DNA of 64,000 bases. It comes from JBOFIQ01 sp051654905 (lineage in GTDB: Bacteria > Actinomycetota > Actinomycetes > Propionibacteriales > Propionibacteriaceae). The position numbers and the translations under genes are program-made. The stretch is taken from NCBI GenBank assembly GCA_051654905.1, contig JBOFYY010000110.1:38392-102391 (forward strand), given 5' to 3'. Under the pieces are notes generated by a model that searched no databases, was not told where the DNA came from, and saw only the letters and a list, made by a program, of their open reading frames with translations. This document shows positions 45,090 to 54,661 of the stretch, one piece after another; positions within the stretch are counted from its first letter, which is position 1; each line of letters opens with the position of its first letter.

Positions 45090-45752
45090 GTGATTATCGA
45101 TTCCTTCTTGCTGAGCGATGGGCGGGTTACTGGTTTTGACCGGCATATCCGCCGATTTGGGCAGGCTACCGGCATCGATTCTGCTGCTTTTATTCGCGAT
45201 TTTTGTGCGACAGCCCCGCAACTTGGGCAATGGTTTCCGCAATGGCGGTACCAAGACAACACGATGTTATGGGTATTGCGACCAGCTCCGCTTCTGACCT
45301 CGACATTGCGTTTAGGCTCTGTAATCGATGATGAGCGAAGCGTGGTTCAGCTAAAAGGACCAGATCTAGAATGGCTCACAACGCAGGTGGATGTAGCTCG
45401 TTCCAATGGTGCAGATGACGTACTACTGGTAGGCCCAGAAGGAGTTCGAGAGACTGGAACTTGTGCGCTCGTCATTTGGGAAGATCGACAGTGGCTGTCG
45501 CCGAGGGTAGCGATGCCTTCATGCACGATGGAGTGGTTTGTTCAGCACCAAAAAGTCATGCGCTGTGACTTGAGCGTAAGTGATGTGATGACAGCAGCAC
45601 AGGAAGGTCGAGTCCTTGCATTGAACTCGCTACATGGTGTGCGAAAAGTTGTGGTAGCTAAAAATTTGCAGATGGAACCTTCCAGCCAGATGCAAGATAT
45701 TTTTGCGGAGCTACGTCGCTGTTGGTTCGCTGAGGCGGAGCCAGTTCGGTGA
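45090..45752 (+). CDS. pabC: Aminodeoxychorismate lyase
   Basis: A 220-residue fold-type IV PLP enzyme. It converts aminodeoxychorismate to p-aminobenzoate and pyruvate in folate synthesis. Key signals are Lys89 in QLKGPDLEWL, the expected PLP lysine, and GPEGVRETGTC. It is somewhat short (family about 260-290). It starts at GTG 45090 right after GAGGG (or leaderless from TAGGCT) and overlaps pabAB by 4 bp. With the fused synthase it gives the complete PABA branch. Confidence 0.85.
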   Translation: MIIDSFLLSDGRVTGFDRHIRRFGQATGIDSAAFIRDFCATAPQLGQWFPQWRYQDNTMLWVLRPAPLLTSTLRLGSVIDDERSVVQLKGPDLEWLTTQVDVARSNGADDVLLVGPEGVRETGTCALVIWEDRQWLSPRVAMPSCTMEWFVQHQKVMRCDLSVSDVMTAAQEGRVLALNSLHGVRKVVVAKNLQMEPSSQMQDIFAELRRCWFAEAEPVR

Positions 45753-47698
45753 AGATACTTTTAATTGATTTTCATGATTCTTATACCTACAACGTTCGGG
45801 ATTTGATCTACCGGGCGTTAGGGGTTTTGCCGCAAGTTGTATTGTTCGACGATCCGCTGTTGACCGCCGATTTTATTGCTGACTTTGCCGCGATAGTGCT
45901 GTCTCCAGGGCCAGGAGATCCTCGACTGGGAAGTGATGTAGGGCAGATCCCAGAACTTATTTCTGGACAGAGTGCGCCGGTTTTAGGAATATGTTTTGGG
46001 CACCAAATTTTAGCTTTGTTAGCTGGCGCTAGGGTCAAACATGTGGTGCCTCAACATGGCAGTATTGAGCGACTTATTCACTATGGTGGTGGACTCTGCG
46101 CTGACGCAGAAGGCGATATTGAGATTGTGCGCTATCACTCGTTGGCAGTGATGGAGCCGCTGCCAGATTCGCTCGTGGCTGATGCGTGGACCCCAGACGG
46201 AACTTTGATGGCTTTTCATTCGCTTGAAAAACCATGGTGGGCGGTGCAATTCCATCCAGAGTCGGTATGTTCTGATGGTGGCGTAAATATGATTCGGGCG
46301 TGGGGAAAAGCGGCAGGTTTTGACGTGGTTCCTGCGACAGTTACTGTCTCGGAGTTGGTTGCAGATAAGACTTCCCGCTCGGATCTTGTTTGGCGTGAAA
46401 TCCCAGAACCGACAGATCTTGCTGCGGTTCATGAAGCATTATGCGCTGATAAGCCGCAACACTTTTGGTTGGATAGTTCGCTGATCGATGCAGGACGTTC
46501 GCGCTGGTCATTTATTGGTTTCCCGCATGATGGACAGGCAATTTTTGACGATTTTACGCAGCTTCGGCAGCGCATGGTTATTAACCGGCATGATGAGACT
46601 TTTCCAGTCCCGCTACAAGGTGGTTGGGTGGGTTATCGAGGTTACGATTCGTACCGAGTGGATTTAGCTCCCCGATCGTTGTGGCTCCGCGCAGCTAGGT
46701 ATCTTGCGGTCGACCATATCGCGCATCGAGCCTGGCTAGTTGCTGAAACTGGCGACGATCCAACGAGCGCACATACTTGGTTAGTTTCGGCAGCTGAAAA
46801 AGTTTTGGCTGTGATACCTCCAAGTGACGATCTTCCCGAATCGTTGATGAAAGCTGTCGCTAGTACCCCAGAATATGTGGCAGATTCTGCGTCGGAATAT
46901 CAAAATAAAGTACGCCGGGCGCAAGAGTTTTTAGTTGCAGGAGATTCCTACGAAGTCTGTTTAACGACGCAAGCACAAGTTCCATTGGTGGCTACGCCTA
47001 AGCAGCTTCGGGCGATGTATCGACGTCAACGAATTGCTAATCCAGCGCCATATGCTGCTTTTATAGCTACGCCGGAAGTCACGGTTTTGTGTTCTTCTCC
47101 GGAGCGGTTTTTATGGGTGAATCACGAGGGAGTCTCCGAAACTAAACCGATCAAGGGAACTGCTCGTCGTGATGATGATCCAATTGTTGATGCGACTTTG
47201 GCGCAACAACTTATGGATGAAGCTAAGACTCGTGCGGAACTTTTGATGGTGGTGGATCTGTTACGCAACGATATGTCGCGAGTCTGCGAGCCGGGTTCGG
47301 TAGCTGTCCCTGACGGGATGGTTGTCGAGAGTTATCAGAGCGTACATCAGCTGTTAGCACGGATTACTGGGCAGCTTCCTGCGTCGGCTAGCGCAGTAGA
47401 TCTAGCGATGGCGATGTTCCCAGGTGGTTCCATGACAGGCGCTCCAAAAGAGCGAACCATGCAGATTATTGATGAATTGGAGCAGCGTCCGCGCGGAGTG
47501 TATTCGGGGGTGCTGGGGTATTTCTCTGACGATGGTGCTGCTGATCTAAATATTGTGATTCGTAGCAGTATTTACACTGAGGGAGTTTTATCGACATCAG
47601 CTGGCGGAGCGGTAGTGCTGGCTTCTGTCGCGGAGGCTGAGTTTGAGGAGATGCTCCTCAAACTCAACGCTCCTATCGCGTGGGCGATAACCTCGTAG
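45749..47698 (+). CDS. pabAB: Aminodeoxychorismate synthase, PabA-PabB fusion
   Basis: A 649-residue fusion. The PabA-type glutamine amidotransferase (about residues 1-190) has the nucleophile Cys82 in LGICFGHQ and His169/Glu171 in FHPES. The PabB-type chorismate-binding synthase follows (about 220-640; CSSPERFLW, KPIKGTARR, ELLMVVDLLRNDM, FPGGSMTGAPK). It makes 4-amino-4-deoxychorismate from chorismate and glutamine for folate. It overlaps pabC by 4 bp. Confidence 0.95.
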   Translation: MKILLIDFHDSYTYNVRDLIYRALGVLPQVVLFDDPLLTADFIADFAAIVLSPGPGDPRLGSDVGQIPELISGQSAPVLGICFGHQILALLAGARVKHVVPQHGSIERLIHYGGGLCADAEGDIEIVRYHSLAVMEPLPDSLVADAWTPDGTLMAFHSLEKPWWAVQFHPESVCSDGGVNMIRAWGKAAGFDVVPATVTVSELVADKTSRSDLVWREIPEPTDLAAVHEALCADKPQHFWLDSSLIDAGRSRWSFIGFPHDGQAIFDDFTQLRQRMVINRHDETFPVPLQGGWVGYRGYDSYRVDLAPRSLWLRAARYLAVDHIAHRAWLVAETGDDPTSAHTWLVSAAEKVLAVIPPSDDLPESLMKAVASTPEYVADSASEYQNKVRRAQEFLVAGDSYEVCLTTQAQVPLVATPKQLRAMYRRQRIANPAPYAAFIATPEVTVLCSSPERFLWVNHEGVSETKPIKGTARRDDDPIVDATLAQQLMDEAKTRAELLMVVDLLRNDMSRVCEPGSVAVPDGMVVESYQSVHQLLARITGQLPASASAVDLAMAMFPGGSMTGAPKERTMQIIDELEQRPRGVYSGVLGYFSDDGAADLNIVIRSSIYTEGVLSTSAGGAVVLASVAEAEFEEMLLKLNAPIAWAITS

Positions 47699-47706
47699 TT
47701 ATTTTC

Positions 47707-48528
47707 TTATTCGGCTTTTTTGCAGGCGACGATAGCGATCGCGCCGAGCTGATCGGCATGTTCGCGGAAGGTTGCACGCATGGTTTTTACGCGGGCGCGG
47801 GCGGCAGGGTTCCGTGCGACATTGAAGAAGAATCGCATTCCGCCAAAGAAACCTTCGTCGGCAAAAATACGTGATGGTTCTAGGAGTCGCATGGGGGCAT
47901 GGTCGCTCCAAATAATCTCGAATCCTTGAGCGGTTAGGAGATCTTGCCAGCCTTGGCAGGTGAGCGGTCGGGCACCAACTTTGATGCTGCGCGATACGTC
48001 TTTGCTGACGGCATCGGCGGGGCTGCCTACGCAGTCCAGATCAACCTCATTGGTGCGTTCTAGCTCGTGGATAGCGTAACGACCGCCAGGTTTTAGTAGG
48101 CGGTAGGCTTCGGCAACGATTTGTTCTTTTTCGCTTTGGGATTGCATGGTGAGCATGGCTTCCCCGACGACAAGAGTTGCTTGCGCGTCAGGAAGTGGAA
48201 CATCATCGGCGCCGCTTACGACAAGTTCAGCTTGTCCGTAAGGTGCGATAACTGCTTTTAGAGCCGGGGTTCCTTGCGGGTTTGGATCTACGCCGATATA
48301 ACGTTCGGGTTTGGCGGCAAGAAGTTCGGCAGCAGTTTTTCCGACGCCGGGACCAAATTCGATGATGCTATCGTTGGCGGCTGGTTTAGCGGCAGCTAAT
48401 AGTTTGCGGGTTAGCTCGACGCCGCCAGGACGTAGTACGCGTTTTCCTAGTTGGGCAAGTAACCAATGCCCTTGCATGGTGTGCTCGGGTGGTTTCTGTC
48501 GAGATTCGTTAGTGGTTTCTTCGCTCAT
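47707..48528 (-). CDS. Class I SAM-dependent methyltransferase
   Basis: A 273-residue methyltransferase with motif I EFGPGVGKTAAELLA and later motif LLKPGGRYAIHEL. The substrate is unknown. I start at the ATG at 48528: it overlaps the cupin stop in an ATGA. The longer frame to 48576 lies inside the cupin gene. The cupin-methyltransferase pair is translationally coupled. Confidence 0.86.
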   Translation of the reverse strand: MSEETTNESRQKPPEHTMQGHWLLAQLGKRVLRPGGVELTRKLLAAAKPAANDSIIEFGPGVGKTAAELLAAKPERYIGVDPNPQGTPALKAVIAPYGQAELVVSGADDVPLPDAQATLVVGEAMLTMQSQSEKEQIVAEAYRLLKPGGRYAIHELERTNEVDLDCVGSPADAVSKDVSRSIKVGARPLTCQGWQDLLTAQGFEIIWSDHAPMRLLEPSRIFADEGFFGGMRFFFNVARNPAARARVKTMRATFREHADQLGAIAIVACKKAE

Positions 48529-48875
48529 GCGATGGTCTCCTCTTCGGTATCGACCATGACGAGGGTGAGGCGGCAAGGAGATTTAGCGATGAGTGAGTGG
48601 GGAGCGTTCGGAGCTAGGTAGATGATATCTCCAGCACCCATGATGTGCTCGGTTTCCTCGACTGTGAAGCTCATGGTTCCTTCGCTCAACAGCACCATGA
48701 CGGCTCGGGGGGAGCTGTGCTCGGTAAGTAGCTGTCCGGTATCGAAAGTGAATTGGACGGTACGGACTGGGCCTGCGTCGACAAGTACGCGAGATGTCGT
48801 GGAGTCAGTAATTACTGGTAGCGCTTGAGCCATTCCCAGGTGTGCTGATGATATCTGTGGCGAGGTGTTCTTCAT
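48525..48875 (-). CDS. Small cupin-domain protein
   Basis: A 116-residue single cupin barrel (about residues 35-105; TGQLLTEHSSPRAVMVLLSEG, GDIIYLAPNAPHSLIA). Metal-ligand His/Glu are partly present (EHS, PHS). AAAGG lies 8 nt before the ATG at 48875; a longer frame from 48926 has no such support. It could be a sensor or small dioxygenase. It is the first gene of a two-gene operon with the methyltransferase. Confidence 0.82.
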   Translation of the reverse strand: MKNTSPQISSAHLGMAQALPVITDSTTSRVLVDAGPVRTVQFTFDTGQLLTEHSSPRAVMVLLSEGTMSFTVEETEHIMGAGDIIYLAPNAPHSLIAKSPCRLTLVMVDTEEETIA

Positions 48876-49027
48876 AGGGATTGCCTTTCGTAATGGCGGA
48901 GAAAAATTGGCGTTGCGCCGTAGCAATAGCTTAGATCGAGTTTGGCTTTTTAGGTAAGGCGAAGCTAAGACTTATTATTTTTAGTTATTGGAACTGGCAT
49001 AGGCGTGGTCAAAGGTGCTTATATAAA

Positions 49028-49039
49028 CGCACATGTGCG
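49028..49039. promoter_or_regulatory. 12-bp palindrome before the ribokinase gene
   Basis: CGCACATGTGCG is a perfect palindrome about 18 bp before the ATG and just downstream of TATATAAA. It could be an operator for a repressor of the sugar locus; the site does not resemble the repeats seen before the binding protein. Confidence 0.5.
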
Positions 49040-49056
49040 ATAAGGATTGAGGGAAA

Positions 49057-49974
49057 ATGGACATCGCTGTTATCGGGTCAAATATGGTTGATCTCATTAC
49101 CTACATCACACGTATGCCGGTTTTAGGGGAGACGGTTGAGGCGCCAGATTTTCAGATGGGCTGTGGTGGTAAAGGCGCTAATCAGGCGGTAGCTGCCAGC
49201 AAACTTGGTTCTAAAGTTTTAATGGTGACTCGGATTGGCGATGATGCTTTTGCTGACAATACGTTGGAGAATTTCCGTTCGCACGGTATTGATACCACCC
49301 ATGTGCTACGTACTAGAGCGTCTTCGGGTGTGGCGCCAATCTTTGTTGATGAGCAGTCACGTAACTCTATTGTGATTGTGAAGGGTGCTAATGCTTTGCT
49401 CTCTCCGGCTGATATCGATCAAGCGTTGCCGGAGATTATGGACTGCGGGCTAATTGTTTTGCAGTTGGAGATTCCGTTAGAGACGGTTTACTACGCTATT
49501 GAGGTGGGTAAGAAGCATGGTATTCCGGTGCTTCTTAATCCAGCTCCAGCTACCGCTGATCTTGATTTTTCTCGTATTGCTAGCGTCGATTATTTTGTCC
49601 CGAATGAGTCAGAATTAGCGCTACTGACGGGGCGCCCAGTAGCGACGTTGACTGATATCGATGCGGCGGTTGCTGACCTGATTTCTCGGGGAATGTCTAA
49701 TGTGATTGTTACATTGGGGGAGCGGGGCGTGTTGTGGGTTAGCAAGGATGGGCGTCAGCTGATCGAATCAGTTTCGGTGGCTGCTGTTGATACCACTGGC
49801 GCAGGAGATGCTTTCATTGGGTGTTTCAGCCATGCGCTAATGCGGGGATATTCAGTGCCAGAGGCGCTACAGCTAGCTAATCGTTATGCGGCAGATTCTG
49901 TGACGCGACGAGGGACTCAGCTTTCTTATGCAACAGCCCAGGAATTGCAAGAGCGTACCGGGTTAGTGCTGTAG
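49057..49974 (+). CDS. rbsK: Ribokinase-like PfkB-family sugar kinase
   Basis: A 305-residue PfkB-fold kinase. Signatures: GCGGKGANQA (about residues 36-44), NPAPA (about 165), and DTTGAGDAFIG with the catalytic Asp near the C-terminal third. It phosphorylates ribose or another furanose at O5. GAGGG lies 3 nt before the ATG. It converges on the DeoR regulator (12-bp overlap of 3' ends). The sugar importer lies nearby. Confidence 0.9.
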   Translation: MDIAVIGSNMVDLITYITRMPVLGETVEAPDFQMGCGGKGANQAVAASKLGSKVLMVTRIGDDAFADNTLENFRSHGIDTTHVLRTRASSGVAPIFVDEQSRNSIVIVKGANALLSPADIDQALPEIMDCGLIVLQLEIPLETVYYAIEVGKKHGIPVLLNPAPATADLDFSRIASVDYFVPNESELALLTGRPVATLTDIDAAVADLISRGMSNVIVTLGERGVLWVSKDGRQLIESVSVAAVDTTGAGDAFIGCFSHALMRGYSVPEALQLANRYAADSVTRRGTQLSYATAQELQERTGLVL

Positions 49975-50745
49975 CCGTCGCGAGGTGTAGGAGTCAGCGT
50001 CGAGAGCGGTGCGTAATACTCGCCCTTGGAAGGGCGGCAGGTCGTCGTCAGCTAGTTCCTCATCGGTGATGATTAGGTCTGCGCTATTGGTAGGGGAAAC
50101 GAATCCTACGCAGCGAATTCCAAAAACATTAGATGGGGCGAGAACGCATTTTCGTTGGGCAGAAGCTAGCAGTGCCCGCTGAGTTGCTACCGACCACGGC
50201 GTCGAAACGGTGAAACCGCTGAATGGGTGGATTCCTTGTACCTCTATGAAGGACCAGTCGGCAGATAAGGACTCAATATAGGCGGCGGTATGCGGGCCGG
50301 AGGTTGTGGCGCGGGCGGGTGCATCGCGTAGTTCTCCGCCAGCAGCTAGCACAGTGATGGATGCGTGCTGTGCCAGAATGTCTGCAGCGCGTAGATCATT
50401 GGTGATTACGGTGATATTAGGTAGGTCGAATAGGAGTGGAACTAGCTGATCAATGATGGGGCCTGAGCCCAACATGATGCGTTCGTTTCCGCGTAACATT
50501 CGTCGGGCGGTACTGGCAATAGCAGTATTGCTGCGAGTTATGGTTGTAGTGTCGGGGCGTCCTAGCCCGTGGAGGCGAACTCCGCCGTGGAGGCGTTCGA
50601 CGAGCCCCTCGCCGGTGAGAATTTGGAGATCTCGGCGGATGGTTGAAACGTCAACTGATAGCTCGGTGGCTAGGTCTTTTACTTCTACATAAGCGCCACC
50701 GCCCAGCGAAGCTAGAATCATTTTCTGCCGTGAGTTTAATCCCAT
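49963..50745 (-). CDS. DeoR-family transcriptional regulator
   Basis: A 260-residue repressor with an N-terminal DeoR winged helix (about residues 1-57; KDLATELSVDVSTIRRDLQIL) and a C-terminal DeoRC sugar-phosphate-binding domain (about 75-235). It is divergent from the sugar ABC operon and converges with the ribokinase. It probably represses both and is released by a phosphosugar. Direct repeats TTTCACA...TTTC upstream of the ABC operon are candidate sites. Confidence 0.92.
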   Translation of the reverse strand: MGLNSRQKMILASLGGGAYVEVKDLATELSVDVSTIRRDLQILTGEGLVERLHGGVRLHGLGRPDTTTITRSNTAIASTARRMLRGNERIMLGSGPIIDQLVPLLFDLPNITVITNDLRAADILAQHASITVLAAGGELRDAPARATTSGPHTAAYIESLSADWSFIEVQGIHPFSGFTVSTPWSVATQRALLASAQRKCVLAPSNVFGIRCVGFVSPTNSADLIITDEELADDDLPPFQGRVLRTALDADSYTSRRLQH

Positions 50746-50831
50746 CTGCGATCTCCTTTCTTTACTAGGCGAACTGATGCTATCTGGAGCTGCTGTAGGG
50801 CTAAGCCTAGCCCGTTATTAGATGTGGGGTA

Positions 50832-50891
50832 TTTCACATTTTCTAAGGCGCCTTGACTTTCCATGAAAAGGGTTTCACACTTTCATCTAAG
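50832..50891 (+). promoter_or_regulatory. Direct repeats and promoter region of the sugar ABC operon
   Basis: TTTCACATTTTCTAAG (50832-50847) and TTTCACACTTTCATCTAAG (50873-50891) repeat at 41-bp spacing, about four helical turns. A TTGACT -35-like box (50853-50858) lies between. DeoR-type regulators bind such tandem repeats; binding here is inference. The -10 box is not clear. Confidence 0.55.
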
Positions 50892-50895
50892 ACAT

Positions 50896-50941
50896 TGCAC
50901 GATTTCGTGCACAGGATGACATGGACTCGCGCAGAAGCGAG
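50896..50941 (+). promoter_or_regulatory. Two 5'-UTR hairpins of the sugar-binding protein mRNA
   Basis: TGCACGATTTCGTGCA (50896-50911) and CTCGCGCAGAAGCGAG (50926-50941) are hairpins between the promoter and the Shine-Dalgarno (AAGGAAG). Hairpins at a 5' end often stabilise abundant mRNAs; here that would fit the codon-biased gene. Confidence 0.45.
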
Positions 50942-50975
50942 AGGCATGACAACAGACTCAAGGAAGAGTGATCAC

Positions 50976-52022
50976 ATGGGTGCACGACGCACAATGATCG
51001 CAGGGCTAAGCATTCTGGCTATGTGCGCTGCTTGCGGTACTACCAACAATGCAGCTCCTAACAATGCTTCTACTCCAGGTGGAGCAGGCAATGGTGCCCA
51101 GGTTTCTGAAGGCGCTTACGTAAACGTAGTAAAGCTCACGGGTATTGCATGGTTCGACCGCATGAACACCGGTGTCCAGGAGTTTGCCAAGGAAACTGGT
51201 AAGACTGCTAGCCAGACCGGTCCTGCTACCAACAGCCCCGAGCTTCAGGTAGGCATCATTCAGGGTCTCATCGCTAAGAAGCCAGCGGCTTTGGCGATCA
51301 TTCCTTCTGATCCTTCTTCCCTTGATGCAGTTATCAAGCAGGCTACCGGCGCTGGTATCAAGGTCGTAACTCAGGAAGCCCCAGCTCTTACCTCCCCAGA
51401 TGCCGACATCGAGGCCTTCGATAACGCTTACTACGGTGAGCAGATCATGAAGGGCATGGCAGGCTGCATGAAGAACCAGGGCGAATACGTCCAGTTCGTC
51501 GGCTCGCTAACTGCTGCCAGCCACATGGAATGGACCAAGGGCGCTCTTGCAATTCAGGAGAAAGAAATCACTGGTCTTAAGCGGATTGGTACTCAGGTAG
51601 AGTCCAACAACTCTGCTGATGTTGCTTACCAGAAGACCAAGCAGCTACTTCAGGCTAACCCCAAGCTCACCGGCTTTGAAGGTTCAAGCTCTGAGGACGT
51701 CATCGGAATCGCTCGTGCAATTCAGGAACTCGGTCTCCAGAACGACACCTGCGTCTACGGTACTGGTGTTCCTTCGCAGTCCAAGCAGTACCTAGCTGAT
51801 GGCTCCATCGATCAGATTTACTTCTGGGATCCAGCTGCTGCTGGCAAAGCCATGATGAAGGCCGGACAGATGCTTTCTGAAGGCAAGAAGCTTGAAGCTG
51901 GCACAGACCTTGGTGTTGAGGGCTACCACAAGCTCACTCCACTTGCCGGTAACCCAATCGCCTTCACCGCTGAGGCGATGCTGACGGCCGATAAGGATTC
52001 CGTCAGCAAGTACGATTTCTGA
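50976..52022 (+). CDS. Sugar-binding lipoprotein of ABC importer
   Basis: A 348-residue class I (RbsB-like) binding protein with a lipoprotein-type signal peptide whose lipobox ends in MCAAC (Cys20). The pattern LIAKKPAALAIIPSDPSSLDAVIKQA is typical of the N-terminal sugar-binding lobe. Codon use is strongly biased to preferred codons (AAG, GGT, ACC, CAG), unlike most of this window, so expression is probably high. I choose the ATG at 50976 after AAGGAAG; the longer frame from 50853 covers the -35 region. The sugar is unknown. Confidence 0.93.
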   Translation: MGARRTMIAGLSILAMCAACGTTNNAAPNNASTPGGAGNGAQVSEGAYVNVVKLTGIAWFDRMNTGVQEFAKETGKTASQTGPATNSPELQVGIIQGLIAKKPAALAIIPSDPSSLDAVIKQATGAGIKVVTQEAPALTSPDADIEAFDNAYYGEQIMKGMAGCMKNQGEYVQFVGSLTAASHMEWTKGALAIQEKEITGLKRIGTQVESNNSADVAYQKTKQLLQANPKLTGFEGSSSEDVIGIARAIQELGLQNDTCVYGTGVPSQSKQYLADGSIDQIYFWDPAAAGKAMMKAGQMLSEGKKLEAGTDLGVEGYHKLTPLAGNPIAFTAEAMLTADKDSVSKYDF

Positions 52023-52051
52023 TCCGAATCTAAAAATCAAGGATGATGACT

Positions 52052-53587
52052 ATGCCCTCCACTACGATTACGTCGCAGACCGCTTCGGTCGCTGACGTGG
52101 AGCCGGTGCCTTTCATCTCAGCACGTAACATCACGAAAAGTTTTGGTGGTGTTCATGCGCTAAGAGGAGCCAGCATCGACTTCATGCCCGGCGAAGTTCA
52201 CTGTTTAGCAGGAGAAAATGGTTGCGGAAAGTCCACACTGATGAAAGTAATCAGTGGGGCTCATGCACCAACCAGTGGACAGATCTTAGTGGAGGGTAAG
52301 TCATACGATCACCTCACTCCACGCACTGCCTACGGACTAGGGTTGGAAGTTATTTACCAAGACTTCTCGCTGCTACCTAACCTCAGTGCTGCTGAAAATA
52401 TTGCTTTGCCAGGACATTTGTCGCATGGCAAAAAAATCATGACCAAGAAGCAGATGTTTGAAACTGCTGATGCTGCGGTTTCGCGGCTAGGGATTTCACT
52501 CGATCTGAAAACTCCGGTCGGTGATCTCACCGTAGCTGAACGTCAGCTATGTGCAGTAGCTCGAGCATTGGCTCATAGCGCACGTTTCATCGCTATGGAC
52601 GAGCCGACGACCGCACTCACTTGGCGGGAAGTAGATGCGCTATTTGAAGCTGTCCATACTCTTCGTAATGACGGAGTAGCGCTAGCTTTCATTAGCCATA
52701 AAATGCAGGAAGTTTTCTCGATCTCTGATCGAGTTAGCGTGATGCGTAATGGTGAAGTAGTTTCTACCGGTTTCCCGAGTGAATTTACCCATGCTTCCTT
52801 GGCAGAAAAAATGACCGGACGTGCTACGCAGGAAGCCGACAGCGTCACTCCTATCGAACCAGACCGCCCGAATGCTCTTGAAGTTCGTGGTCTGGCTCAT
52901 GAACCGCTCTTTGCTGATATTAGCTTCACAATCAAACTTGGTGAGATCGTAGGACTTTCCGGGCTTTTAGGCTCGGGACGTACTGAGATTGCTGAAGCTA
53001 TTGCTGGTGTTAATCCTGCTCCTAAGGGTGAGATTTTTGTTGATGGGGAGCCGGTAACTGTTCGTCGTATGACTGATGCGGTTAAGGCTGGTATCGCCTA
53101 TGTTCCTGAGGATCGTCTAACCCAAGGTTTGTTCCTAGAACAACCTATTGCCGACAATATGGTCGCCGCCCACCTGAAGAAGGGATCTCGTTACGGGTTC
53201 CTACGCAAGAGTGTTTTGCGCGACATGGTGACAAATATGGTGCGCGATCTTCGGATCAAGGTTGGCTCAGTCTCTGATCCAGTGCGTTCACTTTCTGGTG
53301 GAAATGCCCAGCGAGTTCTCCTAGGCAAATGGCTTATGGGTGACCCCAAGGTATTGCTGCTCAATGGCCCTACGGTCGGGGTCGATGTTGGCTCTAAATT
53401 CGATATTCTCTCCGTGCTGCGTATGCAATCTCTGCAAGGCATGGGAGCACTCGTTATCTCTGATGATGTTCCAGAACTAGTCTCAACTTGCCACCGCGTA
53501 CTTATTGTTCGTGGCGGTCGAATTGTAGGCGAAATTGCCGGTGAGGCTCTGACCGAATCCGCTATTGTGAAAGCGATTTCCGCATGA
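52052..53587 (+). CDS. Sugar ABC importer ATPase (RbsA-like, two domains)
   Basis: A 511-residue protein with two ABC domains. The first has Walker A GENGCGKST and a signature of type LTVAERQLCAV; the second has SGLLGSGRTEIAEAI (deviant Walker A) and LSGGNAQRVLLGKW. AAGGA lies 8 nt before the ATG at 52052. It powers the two different permeases below. The stop overlaps permease 1 in ATGA. Confidence 0.93.
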   Translation: MPSTTITSQTASVADVEPVPFISARNITKSFGGVHALRGASIDFMPGEVHCLAGENGCGKSTLMKVISGAHAPTSGQILVEGKSYDHLTPRTAYGLGLEVIYQDFSLLPNLSAAENIALPGHLSHGKKIMTKKQMFETADAAVSRLGISLDLKTPVGDLTVAERQLCAVARALAHSARFIAMDEPTTALTWREVDALFEAVHTLRNDGVALAFISHKMQEVFSISDRVSVMRNGEVVSTGFPSEFTHASLAEKMTGRATQEADSVTPIEPDRPNALEVRGLAHEPLFADISFTIKLGEIVGLSGLLGSGRTEIAEAIAGVNPAPKGEIFVDGEPVTVRRMTDAVKAGIAYVPEDRLTQGLFLEQPIADNMVAAHLKKGSRYGFLRKSVLRDMVTNMVRDLRIKVGSVSDPVRSLSGGNAQRVLLGKWLMGDPKVLLLNGPTVGVDVGSKFDILSVLRMQSLQGMGALVISDDVPELVSTCHRVLIVRGGRIVGEIAGEALTESAIVKAISA

Positions 53588-54660
53588 GTAAGTCCACACA
53601 GAATAAGTCCGGTGCCTCGTTAGCGCACCGTCTATTAGCGAATCAAGAATTACTACTGCTTGTTTTGATCGCCGCTATTTTGACAGCTGTAATTATTAAG
53701 GTTCCAGATTTCTTTAGCGTCGAAACGCTTTTCAATATCCTGCGGGCTTCGATGGTTAACATCATTTTTGCTCTCGGCGTGCTGCTAGTGCTGGTTTCTG
53801 GCGGTATTGATGTCTCCTTCCTAGCTATTGGAATTGTGGCAGCTTATATTGCTTGTACGGTGACTCCGCAGCATGGCGGTATCTCGATGGCGATTATTCC
53901 CTTTATCGTCGCTACCGTCGTGGGTATTGGTCTGGGGCTTATCAACGCTGCGATTGTGCTGAGCGCAAAAGTTACGACGATGATTGCTACTTTGGCAACA
54001 GCAGCTATTTTCGTAGGTGCGCTCTACAGCATGGGTGGCGGCGTTATTATCAATAATTTGCCAGAACCGCTGCAGGCATTGTCGCGAACCAACCTCATTA
54101 CTGCCCAAGGTGCAGTACGCGGTACAACCCGACTAAATGTGTTGATTCTGCTAGTAGTAGTTATCTGTATCATCGCTTGGGCGTTCTTGAAGTGGACGGT
54201 GTTAGGCCGCAGTATTTACGCTCTCGGTGGTGGCGAAGAAGCAGCAGCGCGAGCAGCTATTTCAGTACCTAAGGTACGCACATTGGTCTTTGTGATCGCC
54301 GGTGCATTAGCTGGTTTAGCTGGTATCACCCATGTGACGCTGGCACAGCGTGCTGATCCAGCTACTTTCACCGGCCAAGAGCTGGGCACGATTGCTGCTG
54401 TGGTTCTTGGTGGTGCTGCTATTACTGGCGGTAAGGGAAGCGTGCGCGGCACAATTTTGGGCGTTATCTTGATTTCGCTAATCAACACGTCATTGGTGCC
54501 ATTGGGTGTCCCCGCTATTTGGCAGCAAGCAGTTGTTGGTTTGTTACTTCTCCTTGGTGTGACCTTGCAGGCGCTATCTGCCCGTACCCGTCCTGCTAGA
54601 CCTATTTTGGATGCAGCTGGGGTATCACATCTAGATGCAGCTATGGAAGGAAAGAACTGA
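53584..54660 (+). CDS. Sugar ABC permease 1 (RbsC-like)
   Basis: A 358-residue RbsC-type permease with 8-10 spans. Motifs: LVLVSGGIDVSFLAIG, and the coupling region AITGGKGSVRGTILGVILI. It overlaps the ATPase gene (ATGA). With permease 2 it likely forms a heterodimeric channel. Confidence 0.92.
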   Translation: MSKSTQNKSGASLAHRLLANQELLLLVLIAAILTAVIIKVPDFFSVETLFNILRASMVNIIFALGVLLVLVSGGIDVSFLAIGIVAAYIACTVTPQHGGISMAIIPFIVATVVGIGLGLINAAIVLSAKVTTMIATLATAAIFVGALYSMGGGVIINNLPEPLQALSRTNLITAQGAVRGTTRLNVLILLVVVICIIAWAFLKWTVLGRSIYALGGGEEAAARAAISVPKVRTLVFVIAGALAGLAGITHVTLAQRADPATFTGQELGTIAAVVLGGAAITGGKGSVRGTILGVILISLINTSLVPLGVPAIWQQAVVGLLLLLGVTLQALSARTRPARPILDAAGVSHLDAAMEGKN

Positions 54661-54661
54661 T

